From Chlorogloeopsis sp. ULAP01 (GTDB taxonomy: Bacteria > Cyanobacteriota > Cyanobacteriia > Cyanobacteriales > Nostocaceae): a DNA stretch of 64,000 bases. Shown piece after piece: positions 9,473 to 19,900 of this stretch; position 1 is the stretch's first letter; each line of letters begins with the position of its first letter. The DNA lies in contig NZ_JAUDRH010000010.1 in NCBI RefSeq assembly GCF_030381805.1, positions 1 through 64,000 on the forward strand. The letters run 5' to 3'. Under the pieces are notes generated by a model. It saw only the letters and a list, made by a program, of their open reading frames with translations. It did not search any database and was not told the DNA's origin. Position numbers and translations under genes: made by a program.

Positions 9473-10840
9473 TTATATGCCCGAACGAGGCTGACTCTCC
9501 AAAACCTTCACTGCCGCCCCATCAGACAAACCGTCACCACCGCGCAAAACTATCCGTTCTCCCGCCCGTAACTGTGGGTGAGAAATTGCTACATTTCTAC
9601 CCATATCGGCAACCATTTCCACTTCTAACTGTCTAGCTTTACCATTAGCAACAGTAAAGACAAGCCATTGATTTTGTCGCCTTGTCAGGGCATCACGAGA
9701 GACAACAAAGCTGGGTTGATTGGATGGCATCACAAGATTACCTGCGATCGCCATCCCCGGTAGCAATCTTTGGGGTGGGTTATCTAGCTGCACTCGCACT
9801 CGCTGCCTTCTAGATGCTGCATCTGCGGCTGGAACTACTGCTGTTATTTTTGTACGTTCTTTCCATTGGGGCAATGCCCGCGCAGTTAATTCTATCGGCA
9901 TCCCTGGGGTAACTTTACCGCTTAGTTCCTCTGGTAGCTCTAGAAAAATATCGAGAGCATTCCCCGATACCAATGTCACAATTTGATCGGAATCTTGCAC
10001 GAGATCGCCGCGACTGATATGGCGTGCTTGCACAACTCCAGATTCTAAAGAAAGAATCCGAGTGCGTTGCTGGGCTAACTTTGCCTGATTTAAAGCTGCT
10101 TCTGCTGCTGCTACGTTTGCTTTTTGGGCTGCTATTTCTTCTTTGATCGGCCCTGCTTTTGCTTCTGCTAAGGCTGCTTGCGCTGCTAGCTTTTGTCCTC
10201 GTGCTTCATCTACAGCACTTGTTACTTCTACTAGTACCCTTTGCGACAATGCACCCTGCTTTACCAAATCTGTGGTGCGTGTGAGGTTATCTCGTGCTTC
10301 TTGCTCTCGTGCCTGGGCAGAAGTAACTGCCGCTTGTCTTTGGGCAATGATTTCGGGACGAGTTCCTACTTCCAAACGGGCAAGGTTGCTGCGTTGCTGT
10401 GCTAACTCTGCTCGCGCCCGTGATATTGCTAACTGCTGATCGGAATCATCTAAAATGGCGATCGCCATTCCTGTTTTGACGCGATCGCCTGGTCTAACTA
10501 AAATGTCTTTAACTATACCTCCAGTTTGGGCGCGAATCGTTGATTGCTGACTTGCTTCTACCTGTCCCAATAGTGATACGCTAGTTGTGGCATTTCCCCT
10601 TGTCAGGATAACAGTTTCCACAGGACGCTTTGGTGGTGCTGTTGGCTGTTGTTGAGCTAGAGCAGGTTTGGATGTTCCACTCCAAGCAAACATCCGCCAC
10701 AAAAAAATTGAGTTAACTGTCAAGGACAACGCTAGTAGCAGCCATAGCCAAGGCTTTCTGTTTCTGGACTTCAACTTTTGCACATCAGGGGTGTCTGAAT
10801 GCAGATCAGAGTTTGAGACTTTAGCTTCAGAAGTATTCAT
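9473..10840 (-). CDS. RND efflux periplasmic adaptor (membrane fusion protein)
   Basis: A 455-residue HlyD/AcrA-type adaptor linking the inner-membrane pump to the outer-membrane channel. A cytoplasmic N terminus of about 30 residues is followed by one TM helix (PWLWLLLALSLTVNSIFLWR). Then come the first lipoyl half (ATTSVSLLGQVEASQQ), a long Ala/Gln-rich coiled-coil hairpin at about 130-260, the second lipoyl half (ILSLESGVVQARHIS) and the beta-barrel and membrane-proximal domains. Gene order adaptor then pump is standard. The 146-bp gap between them carries short repetitive sequence (CTCTGCGTT copies) that could form hairpins. Confidence 0.93.
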   Translation of the reverse strand: MNTSEAKVSNSDLHSDTPDVQKLKSRNRKPWLWLLLALSLTVNSIFLWRMFAWSGTSKPALAQQQPTAPPKRPVETVILTRGNATTSVSLLGQVEASQQSTIRAQTGGIVKDILVRPGDRVKTGMAIAILDDSDQQLAISRARAELAQQRSNLARLEVGTRPEIIAQRQAAVTSAQAREQEARDNLTRTTDLVKQGALSQRVLVEVTSAVDEARGQKLAAQAALAEAKAGPIKEEIAAQKANVAAAEAALNQAKLAQQRTRILSLESGVVQARHISRGDLVQDSDQIVTLVSGNALDIFLELPEELSGKVTPGMPIELTARALPQWKERTKITAVVPAADAASRRQRVRVQLDNPPQRLLPGMAIAGNLVMPSNQPSFVVSRDALTRRQNQWLVFTVANGKARQLEVEMVADMGRNVAISHPQLRAGERIVLRGGDGLSDGAAVKVLESQPRSGI

Positions 10841-11175
10841 GGTTTATTTCAGTACGCTTTCTTGTTAGGCAAGAGTTTAAGAGCAAAGATCGCGCCCAAA
10901 AGGGAAACCTTCGCCATCAACTGACAACCGCTCACAATTCAACTAAAAACACTAAAAATCTCTGCAAATCAATTACTTGTAGCAAGCCTGCGATCGCAAT
11001 AATTACGAAGTAATTATTGCTTGATATTAATTCAAATGTAGTAATATTTCGTAACTTTAACTTTACTAGATAAATGTGACAAAAAAATGTCAACCCCAAA
11101 ATCTTTTAAAAACAAGGTAGTCCGAATGAAACAAGTTTCACCCCTACGGGGTACTCTGCCTTGAAGCCGCGCTGC

Positions 11176-11228
11176 GTCTACGGCAGTCGCTCATGGGGGA
11201 AACCCCCTGTTCTGCGCGCTGCCTCACC
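11176..11228. repeat. 53-bp dispersed repeat, second copy
   Basis: Matches 139-191 with three differences across 53 bp. The core CATGGGGGAAACCCCCTG is palindromic. Both copies sit in gene-free DNA. Confidence 0.8.
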
Positions 11229-11243
11229 GTCAGGCATGAAAAA

Positions 11244-11302
11244 CCTCACCCTTTGCCCCTCTCCTTACCAAGGAGAGGGGTGTCCGACAGGACGGGGTGA
11301 GG
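11244..11302. repeat. Nested hairpin repeat
   Basis: A perfect 11-bp stem (CCCCTCTCCTT / AAGGAGAGGGG) with the 3-base loop ACC lies at 11256-11280. It is enclosed by an outer pair, CCTCACCC (11244-11251) with GGGGTGAGG (11294-11302). This is a typical dispersed palindrome of filamentous cyanobacteria. Confidence 0.7.
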
Positions 11303-11391
11303 TGAAGTGAACTTCAAGTCAGGAGGTGAGGCAGTCCCCACCACAGGCGGCTTCAAGGTAGAGTACCCGTTCGCTGAAAGTGTTCCTGTTT

Positions 11392-11506
11392 ATACTATTT
11401 CACGAAAAGGCTGATATGGATCTACCCCACCGCCTACGGCACCTCCCCTTAATAAGGGGAGGTTGGCAGGGGTTGAATACGAATCACTCAAAAAGTGAAA
11501 TGGTAT
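11392..11506. mobile_element. MITE-like element, copy 1 (115 bp)
   Basis: A 115-bp unit bounded by imperfect terminal inverted repeats (ATACTATTTCAC and, reversed, ATACCATTTCAC). The centre holds a CCTCCCCTT / AAGGGGAGG hairpin. A second copy at 24599-24713 has the same length with about five substitutions. It has no coding capacity. A full-length second copy with matching ends in unrelated flanks supports a non-autonomous mobile element. Confidence 0.65.
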
Positions 11507-11645
11507 TAAATTAGCGCTCGCAGTCCACTTGAATTGACTTGAGCTATAAGCCAAGAAATAAATTTCTTGGCTGACTACCGAATGCAGACATTATCAGCGT
11601 TCCATCGTTGCAGGAATGCGATCGCGCTGATAAACAAGGGTGTAG

Positions 11646-13553
11646 TTAATGAATATTTGTCTTTCCATCTCTTCCCAACTTAGGTGGTTGAACATATTTT
11701 GATACCAAAGTTGCTAAGAGTGGTAAATCAATAGGTTTAGAAATATAGTCATTGAATCCGGCGGCTAGGCAAGTTTCGCGATCGCCTTTCATTGCCATTG
11801 CTGTTTGAGCGATGACTGGAATAGCCTGAAAATTCTGATCTGTTCGCAGCTGCTTTACTATTAATAGACCATTTTTATCAGGTAGATGGACATCTAACAA
11901 AATTACTGCTGGCTTGATCCGATTTAATATTTCCCACATTTGGGCAGCATTTTTAACACAAATAACTTGATATTTCAATGACTCAAGATAATTTTGCATT
12001 AACTTGGCATTTGGTGGATCGTTTTCTACTAGCAAAATTTCAGCAGAAGAACTTAGAGTCATGGTGTGTGAATGCTCAGGAGGCAGTTCTCCATATAGTT
12101 GAGGTGTAGGTGCTTGAAGGGCAACTTCTGTTGCCTCCCCTTCTCTTGGGTGCTCCCAAGGTACAGCCCCTACTATTGCATTCTCTCCCTCCTCTTGTGC
12201 CTCTTGTTGTCTCAAAGGAAGTACGATTGTAAAACGCGAGCCATGCTCCAGTTGTGATTCTACTTCAACCCAACCTCCATGAAGTTCAGCAAGCTTTTGT
12301 GTGACTGCCAATCCTAAACCTGTGCCTTCTTCACGGCTAACTAGAGCGCTAGCTATTTGGAAATAGGGTTGAAAAAGTTCGGCTTGGTGTTCTTGAGAAA
12401 TGCCAGTGCCAGTGTCCCAAACTGTAAAATGTATAAATGAACCGTTAACTTTGACTTGTAAACCAACGGTTCCCTTATCTGTAAATTTAAGGGCATTAAA
12501 AAGCAAATTCAACAGCATTTGCTTAAGTCGCAAAGAGTCAACTACAAAGGTAGTGACATTCGGATCTAGCTCAAGTACTAGTTTTAAGCCTTTATTTGCT
12601 GCTTTTTCTTTTACAAGTGTCAAAGTATTACGACACAAGGTTGGCAAATCTACTGCTTCACACTGTATTTCTAGTTGATTTGCTTCAATTTTAGAGAGAT
12701 CTAATATATCGTTAATTAAAGCTAACAAATGCTTGCCACTAGACTGAATAATATGTAAATACTCTTGGTGACGTTCGTTATTAGGTTCATAGCCTTTTGC
12801 TAAAAGCAGGTGAGTAAAACCGATAATCGAACTTAGGGGTGTGCGGATTTCATGACTGGTGTTAGCCAAGAACTGATTTTTAAGTTGATTAGTGCGCTCT
12901 AGTTCCTGATTAATGCGTTCTAATCGGTGACAATGCTGCTGTAAAGATTGTATTTGCCTTAATTGCGCTATTGTTGCCACACATTGTTTAGCAGCACGTG
13001 CCATTAATTCTGATGTCAGTTCAACAAAGCAATTTTCGAGTGGTTTGCTATCAAAGGGAATGGATGTGGTGGTGACAATTAACCAACCAATAATGCTCTC
13101 ATCAATATTGACTAGCTGCCAAGCACTCGGAGGTTCCTGTTTTTCAAGAAATTCTAAATCTTCAAATTCTATTTCTTCTTCTAATTCCAAACCAAACTTT
13201 TTTCCTCTGATCTCCAGAAACGATGGAGATGATGAGCATCGCCATGAAGCATAATCAATATAAGAAACTTTACAAACACTTTTTTGTGGTTCTACAAGTG
13301 CGATCGCCACTCTACCTTGAGCCAAGGCATTTTTCAGATCGTCCACCACAGTTGTAAATATTTCTGCTTCTGTCGTCGCTGTCTGTTGATTTTTAGTAAA
13401 AAAAGAAACAAGGCAATTATTAAGGCTATTTTGCAACTTACTCAAGCTGCGCTCCACCCACAACTCAGCCTGAAGTTGCTGAATTTTTGTCAACAGTTTT
13501 GTTGTTGCATCCACTTCGGAGTTCTGTTCTGGTAAGCTTGAATACTGCTGCAT
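11646..13553 (-). CDS. Hybrid sensor histidine kinase with C-terminal receiver
   Basis: About 635 residues, soluble (no TM helix). The N-terminal ~190 residues look like a divergent GAF-type sensor domain. A coiled coil (RLERINQELERTNQLKNQFL) leads to the H-box ANTSHEIRTPLSS, with the phosphorylated His at about residue 234. The ATPase domain has LLNLLFNALKF (N box), DTGTGIS (G1) and EGTGLGLAV (G2). A receiver domain occupies about 500-620, with the acceptor Asp in AVILLDVHLPDKNG and the conserved Lys in YISKPID. A linker rich in Glu and Pro separates kinase and receiver. The frame begins with TTG at 13559, but ATG at 13553 is a better start. No cognate response regulator is adjacent. Confidence 0.92.
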   Translation of the reverse strand: MQQYSSLPEQNSEVDATTKLLTKIQQLQAELWVERSLSKLQNSLNNCLVSFFTKNQQTATTEAEIFTTVVDDLKNALAQGRVAIALVEPQKSVCKVSYIDYASWRCSSSPSFLEIRGKKFGLELEEEIEFEDLEFLEKQEPPSAWQLVNIDESIIGWLIVTTTSIPFDSKPLENCFVELTSELMARAAKQCVATIAQLRQIQSLQQHCHRLERINQELERTNQLKNQFLANTSHEIRTPLSSIIGFTHLLLAKGYEPNNERHQEYLHIIQSSGKHLLALINDILDLSKIEANQLEIQCEAVDLPTLCRNTLTLVKEKAANKGLKLVLELDPNVTTFVVDSLRLKQMLLNLLFNALKFTDKGTVGLQVKVNGSFIHFTVWDTGTGISQEHQAELFQPYFQIASALVSREEGTGLGLAVTQKLAELHGGWVEVESQLEHGSRFTIVLPLRQQEAQEEGENAIVGAVPWEHPREGEATEVALQAPTPQLYGELPPEHSHTMTLSSSAEILLVENDPPNAKLMQNYLESLKYQVICVKNAAQMWEILNRIKPAVILLDVHLPDKNGLLIVKQLRTDQNFQAIPVIAQTAMAMKGDRETCLAAGFNDYISKPIDLPLLATLVSKYVQPPKLGRDGKTNIH

Positions 13554-13736
13554 GGTCAACTAGACCGCTTAAAAAGTTTAGCTTTGCACAAAAATGCGAA
13601 GGTCATGCTATGTATATTAGCGCACTCGCCTTCTTATAGTTATAAACCAAAATTGCTAGTGTCGTGTCTGGGGGTGAGACCATGAATTGTTGTATGAAAG
13701 CACTATGCTGGAATTGCGAAAGACTAACCTAAGACT

Positions 13737-14603
13737 ATGGACGCACAATTTGCTCAACTAATCGTCAATGGCATTGCAGTCGGGAGCATTATTGCTCTGG
13801 GTGCAGTAGGCTTAACACTGACTTATGGAATTTTACGATTGTCTAACTTTGCCCACGGCGATTTTCTCACTTTAGGAGCTTATCTGACACTACTGGCAAA
13901 TTCCTTAGGAATAAATATTTGGCTATCAATGGTACTGGCAGCCGCAGGAACAGTAGCGGCAATGTTATTGTCAGAAAAACTGCTGTGGTCGAGGATGCGT
14001 TCTATCCGTGCTACTTCCACTACCTTGATTATCATCTCTATCGGTTTAGCATTATTCCTTCGCAATGGCATTATCTTTTTGTGGGGTGGTAGTAACAGAA
14101 ATTATGATTTGCCCGTACCTCAAGCTTTAAATATTTTGGGTTTAAACATCCAGCAAAATCAAATGCTGGTTTTAGCTTTAGCTGTCGTGGCAATTTTAGC
14201 GCTGCACTACCTGCTGCAAAATACCAAAATTGGTAAAGCGATGCGAGCTGTTGCTGACGATTTAGACTTAGCCAGAGTTTCTGGTATTAATGTTGACCAA
14301 ATAATTCTTTGGACGTGGGTGATTGCTGGTAGTCTTACCTCCCTTGGTGGTAGTATGTATGGCTTGCTTACAGCTGTGAGACCAAATATGGGTTGGTTCT
14401 TAATATTACCATTATTTACCTCGGTAATTTTAGGTGGAATTGGCAATCCTTATGGAGCGATCGCCGCAGCTTTCATCATTGGCATTGTTCAGGAAGTCAG
14501 TACACCTTGGCTAGGTTCTCAGTATAAACAAGGTGTAGCACTGTTAATTATGATTATAGTGCTACTCATTCGTCCCAAGGGTTTGTTCCGAGGCACGATT
14601 TGA
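13737..14603 (+). CDS. livH: Branched-chain amino acid ABC transporter permease (LivH family)
   Basis: A 288-residue membrane protein with about eight hydrophobic helices. The hallmark N terminus VNGIAVGSIIALGAVGLTLTYGILRLSNFAHGD-type segment and the cytoplasmic coupling region GKAMRAVADDLDLARVSGIN are both present, as is the LGGIGNPYGA motif. In cyanobacteria, LivH-like permeases serve neutral amino acid (Nat N-I type) or urea uptake together with a LivM permease, two ATPases and a binding protein. None of those partners is adjacent here, which fits the dispersed arrangement of Nat genes. The ATG at 13737 begins directly before the first helix. Confidence 0.9.
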   Translation: MDAQFAQLIVNGIAVGSIIALGAVGLTLTYGILRLSNFAHGDFLTLGAYLTLLANSLGINIWLSMVLAAAGTVAAMLLSEKLLWSRMRSIRATSTTLIIISIGLALFLRNGIIFLWGGSNRNYDLPVPQALNILGLNIQQNQMLVLALAVVAILALHYLLQNTKIGKAMRAVADDLDLARVSGINVDQIILWTWVIAGSLTSLGGSMYGLLTAVRPNMGWFLILPLFTSVILGGIGNPYGAIAAAFIIGIVQEVSTPWLGSQYKQGVALLIMIIVLLIRPKGLFRGTI

Positions 14604-14663
14604 GCAACACTACAAAAAGGCAAAAGGAAGAAGACCTTTACCTTTTTCCTTGTTTATACCTGC

Positions 14664-14798
14664 TTATTCAATAATATGGAAATAATAGGCAGCCACAAGG
14701 AAGTTTACAGCTAAAAGGAACAGCGCCCAGCCTGTACGAAATGGATAGGGAGGTTTAGCTGTTGTTGATTGAGCTACGGGTTTATCTGCTGTTGCCAT
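14664..14798 (-). CDS. Small single-pass membrane protein (44 aa)
   Basis: A short gene with a strong ribosome site (AGGAG, nine bases before the ATG at 14798). The product has a polar N terminus, then PPYPFRTGWALFLLA, one hydrophobic helix of about 18 residues and the ending AAYYFHIIE. Size, single helix and aromatic ending resemble small thylakoid or photosystem-accessory proteins of cyanobacteria; Psb35 is a candidate I cannot confirm from memory. It lies between livH (convergent) and lipA (same strand, upstream). Short repeats separate it from lipA, so it may be transcribed on its own. Confidence 0.7.
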   Translation of the reverse strand: MATADKPVAQSTTAKPPYPFRTGWALFLLAVNFLVAAYYFHIIE

Positions 14799-14904
14799 GA
14801 GAATTATCTCCTAACTTAAGGACTTCTTCAGAAATACCAAACAGCTGCCCCTATTTGCTAGTTTCGTTAAAAATATTTTCGTGATTTTGAGTACTCTTAC
14901 TTAT

Positions 14905-14997
14905 GGGAGATGGGGGATTAGAGATTGGGTACTGGTGATTGGGGATTGGGTATTAGGATCTCTTTATTCCTAGTCCCTAGTCCCTAGTCCTTAATCC
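14905..14997. repeat. Short tandem heptamer repeats 5' of small membrane protein
   Basis: Degenerate GGGGATT-type units (14908-14955) are followed by CCTAGTC repeated three times (about 14970-14990), ending at the lipA stop codon. The two blocks are roughly complementary and could fold. These are typical short tandemly repeated repetitive sequences of heterocystous cyanobacteria. Confidence 0.7.
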
Positions 14998-15942
14998 CTA
15001 CTCCTCTTCCCCCGCATGATAAGAACTACGAACAAGGGGTGCGGAACGAACATGGCTAAATCCCATTTGGATTGCGATCGCACCCAATTCGTCAAATTCT
15101 GCTGGTGTCCAGTATTTTTGTACTGATAAATGCTCTAAAGAAGGACGCATATACTGACCAATAGTCAGGCGATCGCAATCTACCTGACGTAAATCTGCCA
15201 GTGTTGCTATTACTTCTTCAACTGTTTCTCCATGTCCCAGCATTAAACCGGATTTGGTAGGAATAGTTGGATCAATTTCTTTAACAATTTGTAATACTTG
15301 CAGTGAGCGATCGTATTTTGCTCCGCGTCGGACTTTGCCTGTTAACCGTCGTACTGTCTCGATATTGTGGTTGTAACAAGCTGGCTTTGCTTTGGCGATC
15401 GTGGCTATACGCTGGTATTCACCGTAGAAATCGGGAGTTAACACCTCAATTTGAGTTTCTGGGTTAATCTGGCGGATTGCCTCCATCGTCTTCACGAACC
15501 AACCAGCGCCCTGATCCGGTAAATCATCACGGGCTACAGAAGTCAGCACCACATAACGCAATCCTAAAAGCTGCACTGCTTCCGCTACCTTTTGAGGTTC
15601 TTCGGGATCTAAAGGCATGGGTGCATGACCTTTATCAACTTGACAAAAAGCGCAAGATCTAGTGCAAGTCGGCCCCATCAATAAAAAAGTCGCGGTTTTT
15701 TGAGCATAGCACTCTCCCCGGTTTGGACAACGCCCTTCTTCGCAAATAGTGTGAATTTGACGTTGCTTGATAATACGTTGTACGTTTGAGAGTTCGCTAG
15801 CTTTGCCAATCGGGCGACGTAACCATGTCGGCATAGCCGTAATTTCAGACTTGAGTTGGTTTGCTCGCAAAGAGGACATAGATATCCAAACAAGTTTAAA
15901 AAGATTAGGGAAGCAGGCTTTCCGCCATACTTTTATTACCAT
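14998..15942 (-). CDS. lipA: Lipoyl synthase
   Basis: A radical SAM enzyme that inserts two sulfurs into protein-bound octanoate to make lipoate for 2-oxoacid dehydrogenases and the glycine cleavage system. Both clusters are visible: the auxiliary cluster CX4CX5C (CEEGRCPNRGEC, Cys67, 72 and 78) and the radical SAM CX3CX2C (CTRSCAFC, Cys93, 97 and 100). GLMLGHGET and the C-terminal RSSYHA (the Arg-Ser-Ser motif) complete the family signature. The ATG at 15942 gives 314 residues; MSSLRANQ from an internal ATG at 15879 matches the usual N terminus better. It runs divergently from the response regulator gene. Confidence 0.95.
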   Translation of the reverse strand: MVIKVWRKACFPNLFKLVWISMSSLRANQLKSEITAMPTWLRRPIGKASELSNVQRIIKQRQIHTICEEGRCPNRGECYAQKTATFLLMGPTCTRSCAFCQVDKGHAPMPLDPEEPQKVAEAVQLLGLRYVVLTSVARDDLPDQGAGWFVKTMEAIRQINPETQIEVLTPDFYGEYQRIATIAKAKPACYNHNIETVRRLTGKVRRGAKYDRSLQVLQIVKEIDPTIPTKSGLMLGHGETVEEVIATLADLRQVDCDRLTIGQYMRPSLEHLSVQKYWTPAEFDELGAIAIQMGFSHVRSAPLVRSSYHAGEEE

Positions 15943-16118
15943 GACATAAATTTCATAAATAGAAACGAAGGTTAATTAATTTACTCAGTACTTCCTAGTA
16001 TTCTCCTAGAAAATACTATCCCCCAATCAAGAAAATTATTGGATATAGTGGGAGCATTAAGTAGTATTAATCGGCAAAACAGCCATCCAACCTAAAGTTT
16101 CTGTTAGAGTAAGCAGTC

Positions 16119-16694
16119 GTGACAATTAACAAAATCTTAGTTATCGATGACACTACAGTAGTCAGGGTAAAAGTACGTGAGATGTTGCCTCCCGGCAATT
16201 TTGAGGTATTGGAAGCAAAAGATGGTGTAGAAGGACTAAATTTTATCCGTCAAGAAAAATTTAGCTTAATTATGCTGGATTTCTTGTTACCAAAAATGAG
16301 TGGCTGGGAAGTCTTTCAGCAGATTCAGTCTCAACCAGAGCTAAAGAAAGTTCCTTTAGTAATTATGTCTGGTCGTAAAGAAGAGGTAACAGAAAAGCTT
16401 CCAGAACCCTTTGAAGGTTTTGAATTTCTTGGCAAGCCTTTTGATCAAAAGCAACTACTTGGCGCGATTAAAGCAGCCATGACAAAGGCTAAACAGCCAC
16501 GCCCAGAACCAACTCCAGTTGCCACACCTACAAATAATAATGGTGCTACAGCAACAGAGGCGATCGCAACGACTTCCTCTGCTAATGAAATTCAAGCACT
16601 TAATGAAAAAATTGCAGCTATGCAGGTAGAAATTGATGGCTTGAAGAAACAACTAGCTCAGGTGGTGACCTTTATTAAACAGAAAATCAAATAG
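16119..16694 (+). CDS. Response regulator with receiver domain and coiled-coil tail
   Basis: 191 residues, starting with GTG at 16119. The receiver domain covers residues 1-125: acidic pair VIDD, acceptor Asp in IMLDFLLPKMSG, Thr/Ser in VIMSGR and Lys in FLGKPFD. A low-complexity linker (Pro, Thr, Asn, Ala) follows, then a short amphipathic coiled coil (EIQALNEKIAAMQVEIDGLKK). There is no DNA-binding domain, so it probably works through protein contacts. A clear terminator follows. The HstK-type kinase gene starts about 215 bp downstream on the same strand, which makes it a possible partner. Confidence 0.9.
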   Translation: MTINKILVIDDTTVVRVKVREMLPPGNFEVLEAKDGVEGLNFIRQEKFSLIMLDFLLPKMSGWEVFQQIQSQPELKKVPLVIMSGRKEEVTEKLPEPFEGFEFLGKPFDQKQLLGAIKAAMTKAKQPRPEPTPVATPTNNNGATATEAIATTSSANEIQALNEKIAAMQVEIDGLKKQLAQVVTFIKQKIK

Positions 16695-16731
16695 CATTCT
16701 CTAAATTTTTATATCTACGCTTAAAGTCACC

Positions 16732-16757
16732 AGCCTGCTTAAGCAGGCTTTTTTCTT
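16732..16757 (+). terminator. Rho-independent terminator
   Basis: An 18-base perfect palindrome (AGCCTGCTTAAGCAGGCT) is followed by TTTTTCTTTT, 37 bases after the response regulator stop codon. Confidence 0.85.
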
Positions 16758-16911
16758 TTGCAAATATTAAAATTTAACTATTATTTACATATTATTACAT
16801 AGACTATATCTAAAAATAAGTTTAATTTATACACATGACATGATTAATGATATTGTCAATCTGTCCTTGGGAATAATAAAACATAAATACTAAGAGTGTA
16901 AGGCTAGGCAA

Positions 16912-19900
16912 ATGACAGTATTATTAGATACAATTAAGCCCTTTCCTGGCTATCGCATTGTCGAACAAATTTATTTGGGTAGTAAAACAATAGTTTATCG
17001 CGGTATCAGAGAACAAGACCACAAAACTGTCATCATCAAAATGATGCGGAATGAATATCCTAGCTTTGATGAAATTGCCCAGTTCCGCAATCAGTATTCC
17101 ATCACTAAAAATCTCAATCTTTCAGGTATTGTCAAAACCTATAGTTTAGAAAATTATCGCAATGGTTATGCCATTGTTATGGAAGACTTTGGTGGCATTT
17201 CCCTTAAGCACTGGATAGAGAAAAATATAGAAACATCACCTATAAATCTACAGCTTTTTCTCGATATTAGTATTCAAATCGCCTCTATCCTTGACGGGTT
17301 ACATCGCTATCGCGTCATTCACAAAGATATTAAACCCGCCAATATTCTGATTCATCCAAGCACTAAAGAAGTTAGGATCATCGACTTTAGTATCGCCTCT
17401 GTTCTACCAAGAGAACTTCAAAGTTTGACAAGTCCCAACGTTTTAGAAGGTACCCTTGCTTACATTTCTCCAGAACAAACCGGACGGATGAACCGAGGCA
17501 TTGACTATCGTGCCGACTTTTATTCCCTTGGTGTTACCTTCTTTGAACTCCTCGCTGAACAGTTACCTTTCACAGCCACTGATCAGATGGAGTTAGTTTA
17601 CTGTCACATTGCCAAAGAACCGCCACGCATCAGTTGTATTAATCCAAAAATTCCATCAATCCTATCTGATATCATTAGCAAGCTGATGGCAAAAAATGCC
17701 GAAGAACGTTATCAAAGTGCCTTAGGGCTAAAGTATGACTTAGAAGCGTGTAAACAACAATGGCAACAAACACAAAAGATAGACTCGTTTGAATTAGCAA
17801 CTAGGGATATCTCAGACCGTTTTATTATTCCCGAAAAACTCTACGGTCGTCACCGGGAGGTAGAAACTCTACTCGCTGCTTTTGAGCGTGTGACACGTGG
17901 GACAACGGAAATAATATTAGTTGCTGGTGATCCTGGAGTGGGCAAAACCGCGGTTGTCAACGAAATTCACAAACCAATTGTTCGTCAGCGCAGCTACTTT
18001 ATTAGAGGAAAATTTGACCAGTTCCAACGCGATATTCCATTTTCTGCATGGATAGAAACTTTTCGCGATTTAATTAGACAACTACTGAGTGAATCTGATG
18101 CTCAAATTCAACAATGGCAAGAGCAGATTTTACTGGCATTAGGCGATCAAGCTCAGGTTATTACTAATGTAATTCCTCAATTAGAACAAATTATTGGCAA
18201 GCAACCAGAGGTTGCAGAACTTTCTGTTAGTGCTGCCGAAAATCGCTTCAATTTACTATTTCAAAGATTTATTCAAGTCTTTAGTAGCCAAGGACATCCC
18301 TTAGTTATCTTTCTGGATGACTTGCAATGGGCAGATGCGGCTTCTTTGAAATTTCTTCAATTACTAGTTAGCTCAAATTCATACCGTACTACACCTACTT
18401 TTGAAAGGAGAGATTCAGCAGTTCTCCACAAAGATTTAGAGAGATACAATCCAGAATTCATAGATGCAACTCAGGGTAGCCTCCTACTGATTGGTGCCTA
18501 TAGAGATAATGAAGTCTCTAAAACACATCCACTTTATTTAACACTAAATGAAAGTGAAAAAGATGGAGCGACTATTAATACAATTACCCTCAAAAATCTC
18601 AATCAAAGTGATTTAAACAGATTGGTTGCTGATACTCTCCATTGTACGGAAATGCTTGCTGTTCCTCTCACTCAAATGACATTTATCAAAACTAAGGGGA
18701 ATCCTTTTTTTGCTACTCAATTTCTTAAGTATTTACATAGTGATGGATTAATAAAATTCTATTTTGACCTTGGTTGTTGGCAATACAATCTTACACAAAT
18801 TAAGACATTATCTCTTACAGATGATGTCGTAGAATTTATGGCACTGCAAATAGAGAAATTACCAAAGCCTACTCAAGAAATTCTGAAATTAGCTGCTTGT
18901 ATCGGCAATCAATTTGACCTAAAATCTCTTTCTATTGTTTATGAAAAAAATATTACAGATACAGCATCGGATTTATGGATAGCCTTACATGAAGGATTAA
19001 TCTTACCTCAAACAGAGAATTATAAATTATTTGCAGAAAATGGAGATAGATTACTAACAAGTGATGATGTAGAAACATCTACCCCATTACCTAAATATAA
19101 ATTTGTCCATGACCGAGTACAGCAAGCTGCTTATACTTTAATTGCTGAAGCTAAAAAACAGACAGTTCACTTAAAAATTGGGAGACTGCTATTAAATACA
19201 ATTCCCCAAGTTGAGCAAGAAAAAAATATTTTTTCTTTAGTGAATCAGTTCAATATAGCAGTAGATTTAATCGTTGAGCAAGCAGAATGCAATCAACTCG
19301 CTAACATGAATTTAATTGCCGGACAACGAGCTTTAGCATCAACAGCTTATACGGCAGCACTTAAATATTTAACTACTGGAATTAAACTGTTAGAAGATAA
19401 TAAGTGGCACAATCAATATAAATTAACTTTAGCCTTATATGAAACAGCTGCCGAAGCAGCATCCTTGGCTGGTAGCTTGGAACAGATGGAAGAGTTTATC
19501 CAAGAAGTGTTAGCACAAGCTAAAACACTGCTAGAAAAAGTGAAAGTTTATGAAGTTAAAATTCAAGCTTATACATCACAAAATAAACTTTCGGCAGCAA
19601 TTGCGATCGCACGACAAGCGCTAAATTTGTTTGGAGTGTCTTTTCCAGATAAACCGAATGAGTCTGATATTCAACAAGTACTTAGTGAAACTTATACATT
19701 AGTTGCCAAAAAAACTATAGATGAATTAGCTAATCTACCATTAATGACTGCTGTAGAAGAATTGGCAATTATGCGGCTAATAGCAAGTATGATTCCTTCT
19801 AGCTACATTGCAGATCCTTTACTATTTCCACTCATAATTTTATTTCAAGTTAACTTATCAGTTAAGCATGGCAATGCTCCTCTATCAGCTTTTTGTTATG

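Larger units (their letters stand above)
10841..11645. other. Repeat-rich spacer between efflux operon and hybrid kinase
   Basis: No gene seen. It contains, in order, a 53-bp repeat shared with the left end of the window, a large hairpin around 11244-11302 and a 115-bp MITE-like element. CCGCCTACGG-type fragments connect it to the repeat family elsewhere in the window. Confidence 0.6.
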
